A stretch of DNA of 41,320 nt, from assembly GCA_024102795.1 (NCBI GenBank), contig JAGFJK010000219.1, forward strand, positions 1 to 41,320, read 5' to 3'. The translations under genes were made by a program, and so were the position numbers. This stretch comes from Pirellulaceae bacterium (GTDB taxonomy: Bacteria > Planctomycetota > Planctomycetia > Pirellulales > Pirellulaceae). The notes beneath the pieces are model-generated. The model was not told the origin of the DNA. It did not search any database and saw nothing but the letters and a program-made list of their open reading frames with translations. Below are positions 27,685 to 36,625 of the stretch, one piece after another; within the stretch, counting starts at the first letter, position 1, and every line of letters begins with the position of its first letter.

Positions 27685-27699
27685 GCAATGGCTGTGCCA
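27685..27699 (-). promoter_or_regulatory. Sigma-54 (-24/-12) promoter of the sulfate operon
   Basis: Minus strand TGGCACAGCCATTGC: the -24 TGGCAC and -12 TTGC elements with exactly 10 nt between GG and GC, matching the consensus TGGCAC-N5-TTGC. It is oriented toward sbp, with the transcript expected to start near 27673, giving a leader of about 114 nt. A sigma-54 activator is encoded divergently next door. Confidence 0.85.
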
Positions 27700-27707
27700 G
27701 ACGCGAA

Positions 27708-27722
27708 ATCGTGTGAAACGAT
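27708..27722. promoter_or_regulatory. Inverted repeat ATCGT-5-ACGAT upstream of the sigma-54 promoter
   Basis: A perfect 5-bp dyad immediately upstream of the -24 element. It is close for an enhancer and may bind another factor. Confidence 0.3.
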
Positions 27723-27794
27723 GCGGAATAGGTGGCGTCTCCGGGCTGTTTCGGTCGGGTCGAGCCTCAAGCCGTGATATTTACTGGATTCGGG

Positions 27795-27810
27795 CCATCA
27801 TATATCATGG
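27795..27810. promoter_or_regulatory. Candidate enhancer (UAS) for the sigma-54 activator
   Basis: CCATCATATATCATGG, palindromic in 14 of 16 positions. It lies about 100 nt upstream of the -24 element, a usual distance for enhancer-binding proteins, and 32 nt before the activator's own ATG. Confidence 0.4.
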
Positions 27811-27841
27811 AGTGTCTAGTACATTTCACAGGAGAAAAGGG

Positions 27842-29404
27842 ATGCAGCCGTTTCGGCGGATTCTGCTGGAGGTGTGGCGCGAGGCCTGCCGGCACATTGA
27901 GATCGACGAGTCCACGTTGGCGATCGTCCGGCTGCTGGCGACACAAATGCCCCTGGGGCGAATCTTGGTCCGCCGTATCGACGCGGAGCCAGCCTCCATC
28001 GTGACCGTCGCCGCCGCGCCGCCTGAACCGCACTCACCCATCGCAGAGCACCGTCGCAGCTTTTCCGCTGAGGAGTTCCATCGCCTGCTCGGTTGGACCA
28101 GGAGCGGCCGCATTCTTCGCCGCGGCAAGCGACTCACGGGCGCGTTGGGCCTGGTCCTTCCACCGGATGTCGGTGGCGATTTGCTGGTAGTGCCGTTGGG
28201 TGGAGCCGGCGGGCCGAAGGGCGTGCTGTTGCTGGTTGCTCAAGGTGATCGAGAATTCGAGGATTCGCACCTGGAAATGTTGGAATCGCTCCGCGAGCCA
28301 TTTTCCGTGGCGTTGGAAAACGACCAGCGTCTGCACGAAATGGCCAGGTTGCGTGAAGCTGCCGAAGCCGAACGGGGCGCGCTCTTGCGCCGATTGGGAA
28401 GAACCGACCTGGGTGAGACGATTGTCGGTGAGCAGACCGGTCTGAGGCAGGTGATGGAACGCGTCGAGTTGGTCGCTCACTCGGATGTGCCAGTCCTGAT
28501 TCTCGGCGAGACGGGGACCGGCAAGGAACTTGTGGCGCGCGCCCTCCACGTTCGCGGCTCGCGTCATCAAGGTCCGTTCATTCGCGTCAACTGTGGAGCG
28601 ATCCCTTCCGAGTTGATTGACTCGCAATTGTTCGGCCATGAAAAAGGCAGCTTCACGGGGGCGGAGCAGTCGCGGCAGGGATGGTTCGAGCGCGCGGACG
28701 GAGGAACGCTGTTCCTCGACGAGATTGGCGAGCTTCCGCTGGAGGCCCAGGTGCGATTCCTGCGCGTGCTGCAGGACGGTTTCGTCGAGCGGGTCGGGAG
28801 CGCGCATCCCATTCACGTCGATGTTCGCGTGGTTGCGGCCACGCATCGCGATCTCGCCATGATGGTCCGTGAGCGCAGGTTCCGCGAAGATCTCTGGTAT
28901 CGTTTGGCCGTATTTCCGCTGCTGCTGCCTCCGCTGCGCGAACGGACGGAAGATATTCGAGAGTTGGCGAACCACTTCGCCGAGCGGGCCGCCGCCAGGT
29001 TTTCCTTGTCGCCGGCCCATCCTGACGAAGAGGACATTCGACTTCTTCAGTCCTATGATTGGCCGGGGAATATCCGCGAATTGGGGGCGGTGATTGATCG
29101 CGCCGCCATCCTGGGAAATGGCAAGGGGTTGGAAGTCGCCAAGGCACTCGGTTCGATGAACAGTCGAGAAGTCCGGACGCCGCCATCTTCGACCGCTTCT
29201 TCCCCTGGGGTCAACGCCAGTCCGCACGGCGAAGTGCTGTCGCTTGATGAGGCCATGCGTGCCCACATCGAAACCGTGTTGAAGCTGACGGAAGGTCGCA
29301 TTGAAGGCCGGCGAGGCGCGGCCGCACTGCTCAGAATCAATCCGCACACGCTCCGAGCCCGAATGCGCAAGCTGGGCGTCGATTGGTCGAGCTTTCGTCG
29401 ATAA
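27842..29404 (+). CDS. Sigma-54-dependent enhancer-binding regulator with GAF domain
   Basis: 520 aa. Residues about 5-160 form a GAF-like sensor (ending DSHLEMLESLREPFSVALEND), as in FhlA/NorR-type regulators. The AAA+ domain (about 195-430) has Walker A GETGTGKE (222-229), the sigma-54 contact loop GSFTGA (269-274; Ser replaces the usual Ala) and Walker B GGTLFLDEIGELPL. A Fis-type helix-turn-helix ends the protein (GRRGAAALLRINPHTLRARMRKLGV). The ATG has AGGAG upstream. It is divergent from the sulfate operon, whose promoter is sigma-54 type, so it is the obvious activator. The GAF ligand is unknown; a sulfur metabolite is an inference. Confidence 0.93.
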   Translation: MQPFRRILLEVWREACRHIEIDESTLAIVRLLATQMPLGRILVRRIDAEPASIVTVAAAPPEPHSPIAEHRRSFSAEEFHRLLGWTRSGRILRRGKRLTGALGLVLPPDVGGDLLVVPLGGAGGPKGVLLLVAQGDREFEDSHLEMLESLREPFSVALENDQRLHEMARLREAAEAERGALLRRLGRTDLGETIVGEQTGLRQVMERVELVAHSDVPVLILGETGTGKELVARALHVRGSRHQGPFIRVNCGAIPSELIDSQLFGHEKGSFTGAEQSRQGWFERADGGTLFLDEIGELPLEAQVRFLRVLQDGFVERVGSAHPIHVDVRVVAATHRDLAMMVRERRFREDLWYRLAVFPLLLPPLRERTEDIRELANHFAERAAARFSLSPAHPDEEDIRLLQSYDWPGNIRELGAVIDRAAILGNGKGLEVAKALGSMNSREVRTPPSSTASSPGVNASPHGEVLSLDEAMRAHIETVLKLTEGRIEGRRGAAALLRINPHTLRARMRKLGVDWSSFRR

Positions 29405-29669
29405 GTGCGTCGCGTCGGAGCGACTGAGAAGTTCCGCCGGTGTCCGCACCATGTTCTGCCAGCGGTTGAAGGCCAGCAGCTTGCGGCGGAACCACAAGCC
29501 ATCGAGGGCCCCGACGCCGGGCCGGTATCTGCTTACGGGCGTCGTCAGCAAGGTGGCTGACTTCATCCGCCAGCGCGGCAATGCGGTCTTCTTCCGCGAC
29601 GTGCGCGAACACGTTGGCCTCAGGGGTTCGTGCGTCTCACGCTTCTTGGACGCCCCCGAACGCGGCGCG
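29405..29669. other. Intergenic stretch without a recognisable gene
   Basis: Between the sigma-54 regulator and REP-A copy 4. Both strands have short open frames, but none has a ribosome site or family match. The base composition is coding-like, so it could be the remains of a gene. No terminator with a T-run was seen. Confidence 0.4.
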
Positions 29670-29699
29670 CGCTACTTTCGCGGAGCGAAAGGCGACTAT
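29670..29699. repeat. REP-A copy 4, right edge of the sulfate island
   Basis: CGCTACTTTCGCGGAGCGAA followed by AGGCGACTAT, inverted to copy 3. A partial re-duplication (GGGCGAC.ATG) continues to 29720 and supplies the TAG stop codon of the next minus-strand gene. Confidence 0.85.
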
Positions 29700-29715
29700 G
29701 GGCGACGATGGGCGA

Positions 29716-30882
29716 CTATGGCGGCCCGCCGCGGCGGCGCGGCCGGCGAAACGGATAGAGAAACTGCCGCAGATAGCCTCCCGGCATGTCGTTCTTGCCG
29801 GCCAGCCCGTACGACTCCGGCCAGCGGTCGCCCGGCATGTAGTAGGTGCCGAACAACCAGTCGAACACGGGCAAGTGCACCGCGAAATTCTTGTCCACCG
29901 CCTCCCGCTCGGCGCCGTGATGCCAGTGATGAAACCGCGGCGTGACGAACAGCCAGGCCAGCGGACCGAAATCCCACCACACATTGGCGTGGACCAGCGT
30001 GGCCTGGACCGTCACGAACACCACGTACAGAATCACCGCCGTGTCCGAGAAGCCCAGCACGAAGATCGGCACGTAGCTCAGCCCGCGCGTCACCACGGCG
30101 TCCACCACATGCAACCGCGAACCGGCCAGCCAGTCCATCACCTCGGTCGAGTGATGCACGGCATGGAACCGCCACAGCCAGGGCACCTGGTGGAACAGCC
30201 GGTGGACCCAGTACTGTGTCAGGTCGGCCACGAACAGCACGGCCACGAACTGCACCGCCAGCGGCAACGCCCGGACCCACTCCTGAACCGCCGGATGCAC
30301 GGCCCACTGGAACAGCACGGCCGCCGGCTTGAGCGTCAGGAAGGTCATCAACTGCACGAGCAGCGAATTGATGAAGAAGTAGGTCAGGTCGGTCCGCCAG
30401 CCCAGGCGGAAGATCGGCTGGTCGGGGCGGCGAGCAAACAGCCGCTCCAGCGGAATGTAGACCGCCGAATAAAGAATCAAGTTCAGCAGGAACCAGTCCA
30501 GGCCCAGAAACGGACTCGGCTGGTCCGGTTGATTCTCCAGCGGCACGCGCGAACCGCCCAGCAGCGCGGCCAGCAACGTCAAGCCGATCGCCGCCAGACC
30601 CAGGGCCTTGTTCCGCCGCAGGCAGATGCTGAGCGTGCCCAGCAGAAAAGCCGCCACCAGCACCAGGTGCAGCACGGCTCGCACGTAGGGGACCGGATAC
30701 CACGCGCGCAGCTCCGGCATGGTCAGCCAATGCGGGAAGTGAAAGCACAGCACGGCTCCCAGTCCCAGAAGTCCGCAAGCCACCCCCAGCACGCCGCTGA
30801 TCCAGCCGTGGCCGAATCGCGTGGACTGAGTCGTCTGGACCGACAAGTGTGCTCCGCGCGGCGCTGGCGATTCGTCGTTCAT
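29716..30882 (-). CDS. Fatty-acid-hydroxylase/sterol-desaturase superfamily membrane protein
   Basis: 388 aa with several membrane spans. The di-iron His boxes are all present: HRLFH, HAVHHSTE(VMDWLAGSR) and HWHHG with the nearby PRFHHW. The superfamily includes sterol C4/C5 oxidases, fatty-acid hydroxylases and the alkylglycerol monooxygenase (AGMO/TMEM195), which cleaves ether lipids. The ATG (30880-30882) overlaps the upstream CarF-like gene (ATGA), which puts both enzymes in one operon. GGAGGAGGAG precedes it. The C-terminal RRPRRRGGPP and stop codon run into a repeat, so the natural end may have been changed. The exact substrate is unknown. Confidence 0.85.
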   Translation of the reverse strand: MNDESPAPRGAHLSVQTTQSTRFGHGWISGVLGVACGLLGLGAVLCFHFPHWLTMPELRAWYPVPYVRAVLHLVLVAAFLLGTLSICLRRNKALGLAAIGLTLLAALLGGSRVPLENQPDQPSPFLGLDWFLLNLILYSAVYIPLERLFARRPDQPIFRLGWRTDLTYFFINSLLVQLMTFLTLKPAAVLFQWAVHPAVQEWVRALPLAVQFVAVLFVADLTQYWVHRLFHQVPWLWRFHAVHHSTEVMDWLAGSRLHVVDAVVTRGLSYVPIFVLGFSDTAVILYVVFVTVQATLVHANVWWDFGPLAWLFVTPRFHHWHHGAEREAVDKNFAVHLPVFDWLFGTYYMPGDRWPESYGLAGKNDMPGGYLRQFLYPFRRPRRRGGPP

Positions 30883-31688
30883 GCCCGCTCCTCCTCCGCC
30901 GATGCGAACCGCTCCAGATACTGCTGGTCGTCCTGCCGCGGCTGCAAACCGGTCAGCCGAGTGACCAGCCGTTCGAGGCGCGGAAAGAAATCCACCGCCG
31001 ACAAAACAGGATTGCACCATCCGGTCGCGATGCAGTAATTGGCGACGTGCGGCGGTTCATGGTGCCGCCGATGCGCGTTGCCGCTGAGGATCAAACCCCA
31101 ATACTGCAGCCAGGCCACCCACCGCGGCGGCCGAGCCATGTGGGCCCACTGGTGCACCTGGTTCGTCGGCAACGCGGCCGCACTCAAAGCCACCAGGAAC
31201 AGACCGGCCGCCTGGCCCCAGGCCGTCTCCAGCGGCAAGCCGAACACAAGCAGCAGGAACGGGATCGTCAGCATCGCCACGTCGCCGTTGGTATCCACGA
31301 AGTCGCGCGTCAGAAACGTCTCGGGATTGACGTGGTGCACGCGGAACGGCCGCAGGAATCGCGGGCCCAGCACCGGCACCGATTCGTCGAACCAGGTGTC
31401 GGCAAACCAGTGCACCAGGCCGGAAATGAAGTCGGCGGCCAGCACCGCCAGCAGCGCCAACGGCAGCGTCCACCAGGCGGTCAGCGCGCCGTGCTGAGCC
31501 AATCGCGGCAGTTGCCAGGCCAGCAGCAGGCAGGCGGCCAGCAGCGATAGCAGTTCGATGGCTCTCGTGACGACATCGAAATCGTCGTGCCTGGGCAAAT
31601 CGTCGGCCGGCCCCGCGGGGGACGACTCAGGTTGACCGCCGGTTACGAGGTGCGCCATATGCAGGGCGGCGCCGCCGCCTTGGACCAT
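30879..31688 (-). CDS. Kua/CarF/TMEM189-type desaturase (possible plasmanylethanolamine desaturase)
   Basis: About 269 aa. His-rich motifs of the family: ADFISGLVHWFADTW, PFRVHHVNP, TNQVHQWAH, HRRHHEPPH and YCIATGWCNP. CarF/TMEM189 inserts the vinyl-ether double bond that makes plasmalogens. The segment usually reading TRHDF.ETNGDN is LTRDFVDTNGDVA here, so one family His is Arg, as in plant FAD4-type members; the reaction may thus differ. Start uncertain: ATG at 31686-31688, GTG at 31698-31700 or ATG at 31656-31658, none with a clear ribosome site. Coupled (ATGA) to the hydroxylase gene. Confidence 0.8.
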   Translation of the reverse strand: MVQGGGAALHMAHLVTGGQPESSPAGPADDLPRHDDFDVVTRAIELLSLLAACLLLAWQLPRLAQHGALTAWWTLPLALLAVLAADFISGLVHWFADTWFDESVPVLGPRFLRPFRVHHVNPETFLTRDFVDTNGDVAMLTIPFLLLVFGLPLETAWGQAAGLFLVALSAAALPTNQVHQWAHMARPPRWVAWLQYWGLILSGNAHRRHHEPPHVANYCIATGWCNPVLSAVDFFPRLERLVTRLTGLQPRQDDQQYLERFASAEEERA

Positions 31689-31706
31689 AGTCGTTGCCAC
31701 ATGGTG

Positions 31707-31725
31707 CCCGACGCGTCAGCGAGGG
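31707..31725. repeat. REP-B copy (CCCGACGCGTCAGCGAGGG)
   Basis: One of several copies of a short dispersed element; a second follows 30 bp later. It lies upstream of the CarF-like gene. Confidence 0.7.
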
Positions 31726-31755
31726 GTGCGTTGGACTATCGAGCCCGACGCCATG

Positions 31756-31778
31756 TAGCCCGACGCGTCAGCGAGGGA
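31756..31778. repeat. REP-B copy between thiC and the CarF-like gene
   Basis: TAGCCCGACGCGTCAGCGAG followed by GGA. Direct orientation with 31707-31725. Similar copies are at 34705-34727 and, inverted, around 40664-40715. Confidence 0.7.
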
Positions 31779-31801
31779 GTTCCGCGTACGAACCTTGCTC
31801 G

Positions 31802-33217
<1,416 letters not shown>

Positions 33218-33258
33218 TCAATCAGCCCGCGGGGGTGTGCCGCTCACGGCCAGGCGTG

Positions 33259-34659
33259 CTACAGCGTCTTCAAGTACTCCAGCACGGCCCGTTTCTCGTC
33301 TTCGCTCAAGCGATCCGGAAACGTGTGCCCGGCCGCGCTCTTGCCGAAGCCGGTGGTGTCGAAGTATGTCCGCCGCTGCTGCTTGTCGGTCACTTCCGCC
33401 GGCAGCTTCGACCACGACTCCACCTCCAGACCCACCTTTTCCCGGTCGTAGCCCGCGTACGATCGCTTCCAGACCGCCGGACGCTCGCTCGGATGCAGCA
33501 GGTGCCAGAGCGTCGGCACGCTGCCATTGTGCAGGTACGGCGCCGATGCCCAGACGCCGTCCAGCGGCGGAGCGACATAGCCCGTGGGCGAATCGTGCGT
33601 CTTTTTCTCGCCGTAGTGAGCAAACCAGGACGTGGCATACTGCTTGCGATCCAATCCCGACATGGACTGCAGCCGCACCGGGTCGGTTCCCAGGTCCTCG
33701 ATGTCCACCATCAGGCCCGGATACGCTTCCCGCTGGCCATACGTTCCGTGACACTCGCCGCAGTGATCGTTGAACAAGGCCTCTCCCCGCCCTGCAAGTT
33801 GCTGATCGACGGGCCAGGGATACCTGGGCGGTTCGAGCGACTCCAGGTAGGCCGCGATGTCGCGGAATTCCTGTTCCCACTGGCGAAACTTTTCCGGTCC
33901 GTTGGACGGGATCAAGGCGAACTGCATCAGTGCCCGGTGTCCCTTCTCGACGAACCCGTCGATGTAGATGAAATCCCGCTTGCGGAAGTGCCACCAGGGC
34001 GGGGCGTCCATGTCGTGGTGCGTCAGCTTGGGCAGGCCCTTCGACCGGTTGACGTTCAAATCGGCGTCGCGCTGCGACAGCAGGATCACGCCGAACATGA
34101 CGGCGTTGGTCGTTCCGTGCGTGGAGCCCATGGGGATGAACGGCAGGGCCAGTTCGTTGCGCGACGGAGCCTTGGACAGCTCCAGTTTGGCCGCCAGCAC
34201 ATCCTCGGTCAGCGTCTGCATGGCGTAATTGGAGTTGGGCAGGCCCGGCACCACCTCGCCCCGCACCTGCCCGCCGTGGCAGGCAAAGCAGTTCATCGTC
34301 CAGTTGCCTCGCTGGTCCACGACGTATTGCAGGGGCTTGGGAAGAGGCCCGTCCGGCAGCGGCTCGTACCCTGGCCGAGAGGTCAGGCCATAGCGTTCGA
34401 ACGCCATCCGCCGCCGCTCGGCCGGCCCCGCTGCCTCGGCCTTGGCCCGCAGCGGCTCAGGCCAGAACTTCCACAGGCTGTCGAATGTCTGCTCGTCGAA
34501 ATCGACCGTGACGTACGGCTTCTCGGTCAGATAGTAGTAGCCCCGCTGGGCCGGCGTCATCTGGTCCCAGTCGGCCGGCAACTCACCGCGAGCGGCTCCT
34601 GGGACAAGTCCCGCGGCGAGCAGCACGAGCGGACCAGCGAGCCACTGCCAGTTGTGCAT
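33259..34659 (-). CDS. Di-heme c-type cytochrome, exported (cytochrome-c-peroxidase-like)
   Basis: 466 aa. Signal peptide (LVLLAAGLVPGAARG). Two heme sites: CFACH (124-128) and CGECH (300-304). Other family features are THGTTNAVMFG, DAPPWWHFRKRDFIYIDG, APPLDGVWASAPYLHNGSVPTLWHLL and the C-terminal LSEDEKRAVLEYLKTL. The PPLDGVWASAPYLHNGS block is shared with MauG/CcpA-like periplasmic cytochromes and with planctomycete cytochrome-domain proteins. Electron partner unknown. GGAGGG lies before the ATG at 34657-34659. thiC is 137 nt downstream on the same strand. Confidence 0.85.
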   Translation of the reverse strand: MHNWQWLAGPLVLLAAGLVPGAARGELPADWDQMTPAQRGYYYLTEKPYVTVDFDEQTFDSLWKFWPEPLRAKAEAAGPAERRRMAFERYGLTSRPGYEPLPDGPLPKPLQYVVDQRGNWTMNCFACHGGQVRGEVVPGLPNSNYAMQTLTEDVLAAKLELSKAPSRNELALPFIPMGSTHGTTNAVMFGVILLSQRDADLNVNRSKGLPKLTHHDMDAPPWWHFRKRDFIYIDGFVEKGHRALMQFALIPSNGPEKFRQWEQEFRDIAAYLESLEPPRYPWPVDQQLAGRGEALFNDHCGECHGTYGQREAYPGLMVDIEDLGTDPVRLQSMSGLDRKQYATSWFAHYGEKKTHDSPTGYVAPPLDGVWASAPYLHNGSVPTLWHLLHPSERPAVWKRSYAGYDREKVGLEVESWSKLPAEVTDKQQRRTYFDTTGFGKSAAGHTFPDRLSEDEKRAVLEYLKTL

Positions 34660-34704
34660 GGGACCCTCCAGCGAAGAAGAAAACCTGCTTGGACTGTGCC
34701 ATTG

Positions 34705-34727
34705 TAGCCCGACGCGCCAGCGAGGGA
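34705..34727. repeat. REP-B copy between the cytochrome and glyS genes
   Basis: TAGCCCGACGCGCCAGCGAG followed by GGA, one base different from 31756-31778. The rest of 34660-34877 holds only partial, inverted matches to the same element. Confidence 0.65.
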
Positions 34728-34877
34728 AGAAGCGGTGACCAACGTCCCAAGTCGTGAAGAGTCTCCGTCTGGCGCTTCGGTTATGTCCACCGCTTGTTCT
34801 CAATACCGCCCACCTAACCGTGTCGCGGAGCCATTCATAACACCGAAGGCTGAGCGAGCCCGCGAGTCGGCCCGCGG

Positions 34878-36491
34878 CTATTTTAGCCGCTGCAACAGTT
34901 CGGGCAGGCAGTCGTCCACTTTCACTCGCCATTGTTCCAGCGAATCGCGGTCGCGAACGGTGACCGTGTTGTCCACCAGCGTCTGGCCGTCCACGGTGAT
35001 ACAGTAAGGCGTTCCCGCCTCGTCCTGCCGCCGGTACCGCCGACCGACCGCCCCTTTCTCATCGTAGAACACCGGAAAGTGGGTTTTCAGCTCGGCATAG
35101 ATCCGCTGAGCCACTTCCGGCATGCCGTCCTTCTTGACCAGCGGGAACACGGCACACTTGATCGGCGCCACGCGCGGGTGGAACCGCATCACGGTGCGGG
35201 ATTGCAGATTGCCGTGTTCGTCCGGCGCCTCGTCCTCGGTGTATGCCTCGCACAGAAAGGCCAGCGCCGCGCGGTCGGCACCGGCCGCGGGTTCCACCAC
35301 ATGGGGAATGAACCGCTCGCCCGTCAGGTCGTCGCGGTACGTCAGATCCTTGCCGCTGCCGCGGTACTTCGGTTGCCCGTTGGCGTCCAGCTCCAGTTGC
35401 AGCGGGCAGGTCTTCGGATCCAGCTTGCCTTCCATGTGGCTCCGCAGGTCAAAATCTCCGCGGTGGGCGACTCCTTCCAGTTCGCCGTACTCGCCGTCGG
35501 CCAGGAACGGAAAGGCGTACTCGATGTCGGCCGTGCCGGTCGAATAGTGACTCAACTCGTCCGGATCGTGCTCCCGCAGCCGCAGCCGTTCTCCCGACAG
35601 ACCCAGGTCCTGATACCACTTCATCCGGCGATCGCGCCAGTAGCGGTACCAGGCCTGCGACTCGCTCGGGTGGCAGAAGAACTCGATCTCCATCTGTTCG
35701 AATTCACGCGAGCGGAACGTAAAGTTGCGGGGCGTGATCTCGTTGCGAAAGCTCTTGCCCATCTGGGCGATGCCGAACGGCACGCGGACCCGCGTGCTGT
35801 CCAGCACGTTCTTGAAATTGACGAACATGCCTTGAGCCGTTTCGGGACGCAGGTAGGCCGCCGACTCCTCGCCCGCCAGCGCGCCGACGTACGTCTTGAA
35901 CATCAGGTTGAACTCGCGCGGATCGGTCAGCGTCCCGAGCTGGCTGGCGTCGGGGCCGAGCACGACGGCCAGGTCCCGGACGCCGGCCAGCGACTGGATG
36001 CCACCGTCCCAGTGCAACTGTTCGGCGTCCTTGTTGCGCAAGTGGAAAAACTTCAGCGCCCGGTGCTGCAAGTCCTGCTCCTCCTCGATCGCCTGGACCA
36101 GCGTCGTGACGAAGATCCGCTGCCCCTTCGCCTCGACCCAGCGGCCGCGGATGTGGTCGTGCCGATAGCGGCGCTTCGATTCGCGGCAGTCCACCATGAA
36201 GTCGCAGAACAGGTCGAAGTGCCCCGAACACTTCCAGATTTGCGGGTGCATGATGATCGTGCAATCCAGGCCGGTCATCTCGTAAGCGCTCGGCGCGCCG
36301 GGCGGAGCCACCAGCTCGTTGTGCCCGCTGACCATGTCCCGCCACCAGGCTTCCTTGATGTTCCGTTTCAGCTCGACCCCCAGCGGACCGTAGTCCCAGA
36401 AGCCGTTCAGCCCCCCGTAGATTTCGCTGGATTGAAACATGAAGCCCCGCCGTTTGCACAGCGAAACCAGTTTGTCCATGTTCATCGTCAT
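34878..36491 (-). CDS. glyS: Glycyl-tRNA synthetase (homodimeric, class II)
   Basis: 537 aa, the alpha2 type found in eukaryotes, archaea and many bacteria, not the GlyQ/GlyS tetramer. Start MTMNMDKLVSLCKRRGFMFQSSEIYGG, then GFWDYGPLGVELKRN. Class II motif 2 is RNEITPRNFTFRSREFEQMEIEFF, with YLRPETAQGMFVNF before it. HRGDFDLRSH and the C-terminal anticodon-binding domain (RVAPIKCAVFPLVKKDG) follow. The ATG at 36489-36491 lacks an obvious ribosome site; a GTG at 36503 and an ATG at 36485 are alternatives. Divergent from the STN-repeat gene with 134 nt between. Confidence 0.95.
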   Translation of the reverse strand: MTMNMDKLVSLCKRRGFMFQSSEIYGGLNGFWDYGPLGVELKRNIKEAWWRDMVSGHNELVAPPGAPSAYEMTGLDCTIIMHPQIWKCSGHFDLFCDFMVDCRESKRRYRHDHIRGRWVEAKGQRIFVTTLVQAIEEEQDLQHRALKFFHLRNKDAEQLHWDGGIQSLAGVRDLAVVLGPDASQLGTLTDPREFNLMFKTYVGALAGEESAAYLRPETAQGMFVNFKNVLDSTRVRVPFGIAQMGKSFRNEITPRNFTFRSREFEQMEIEFFCHPSESQAWYRYWRDRRMKWYQDLGLSGERLRLREHDPDELSHYSTGTADIEYAFPFLADGEYGELEGVAHRGDFDLRSHMEGKLDPKTCPLQLELDANGQPKYRGSGKDLTYRDDLTGERFIPHVVEPAAGADRAALAFLCEAYTEDEAPDEHGNLQSRTVMRFHPRVAPIKCAVFPLVKKDGMPEVAQRIYAELKTHFPVFYDEKGAVGRRYRRQDEAGTPYCITVDGQTLVDNTVTVRDRDSLEQWRVKVDDCLPELLQRLK

Positions 36492-36625
36492 GGTCGAATA
36501 CACTCGAAATGCGGTTCGTCTGGTCGGAAACCGACCAGTGTAAACCGTCCAAGGCCGGTTGGTCCATGCCAGACGAGCGTCGATCGGTTAGACTGGAGTT
36601 CTGCTGGGGGCCGGAGTAACTCGTC

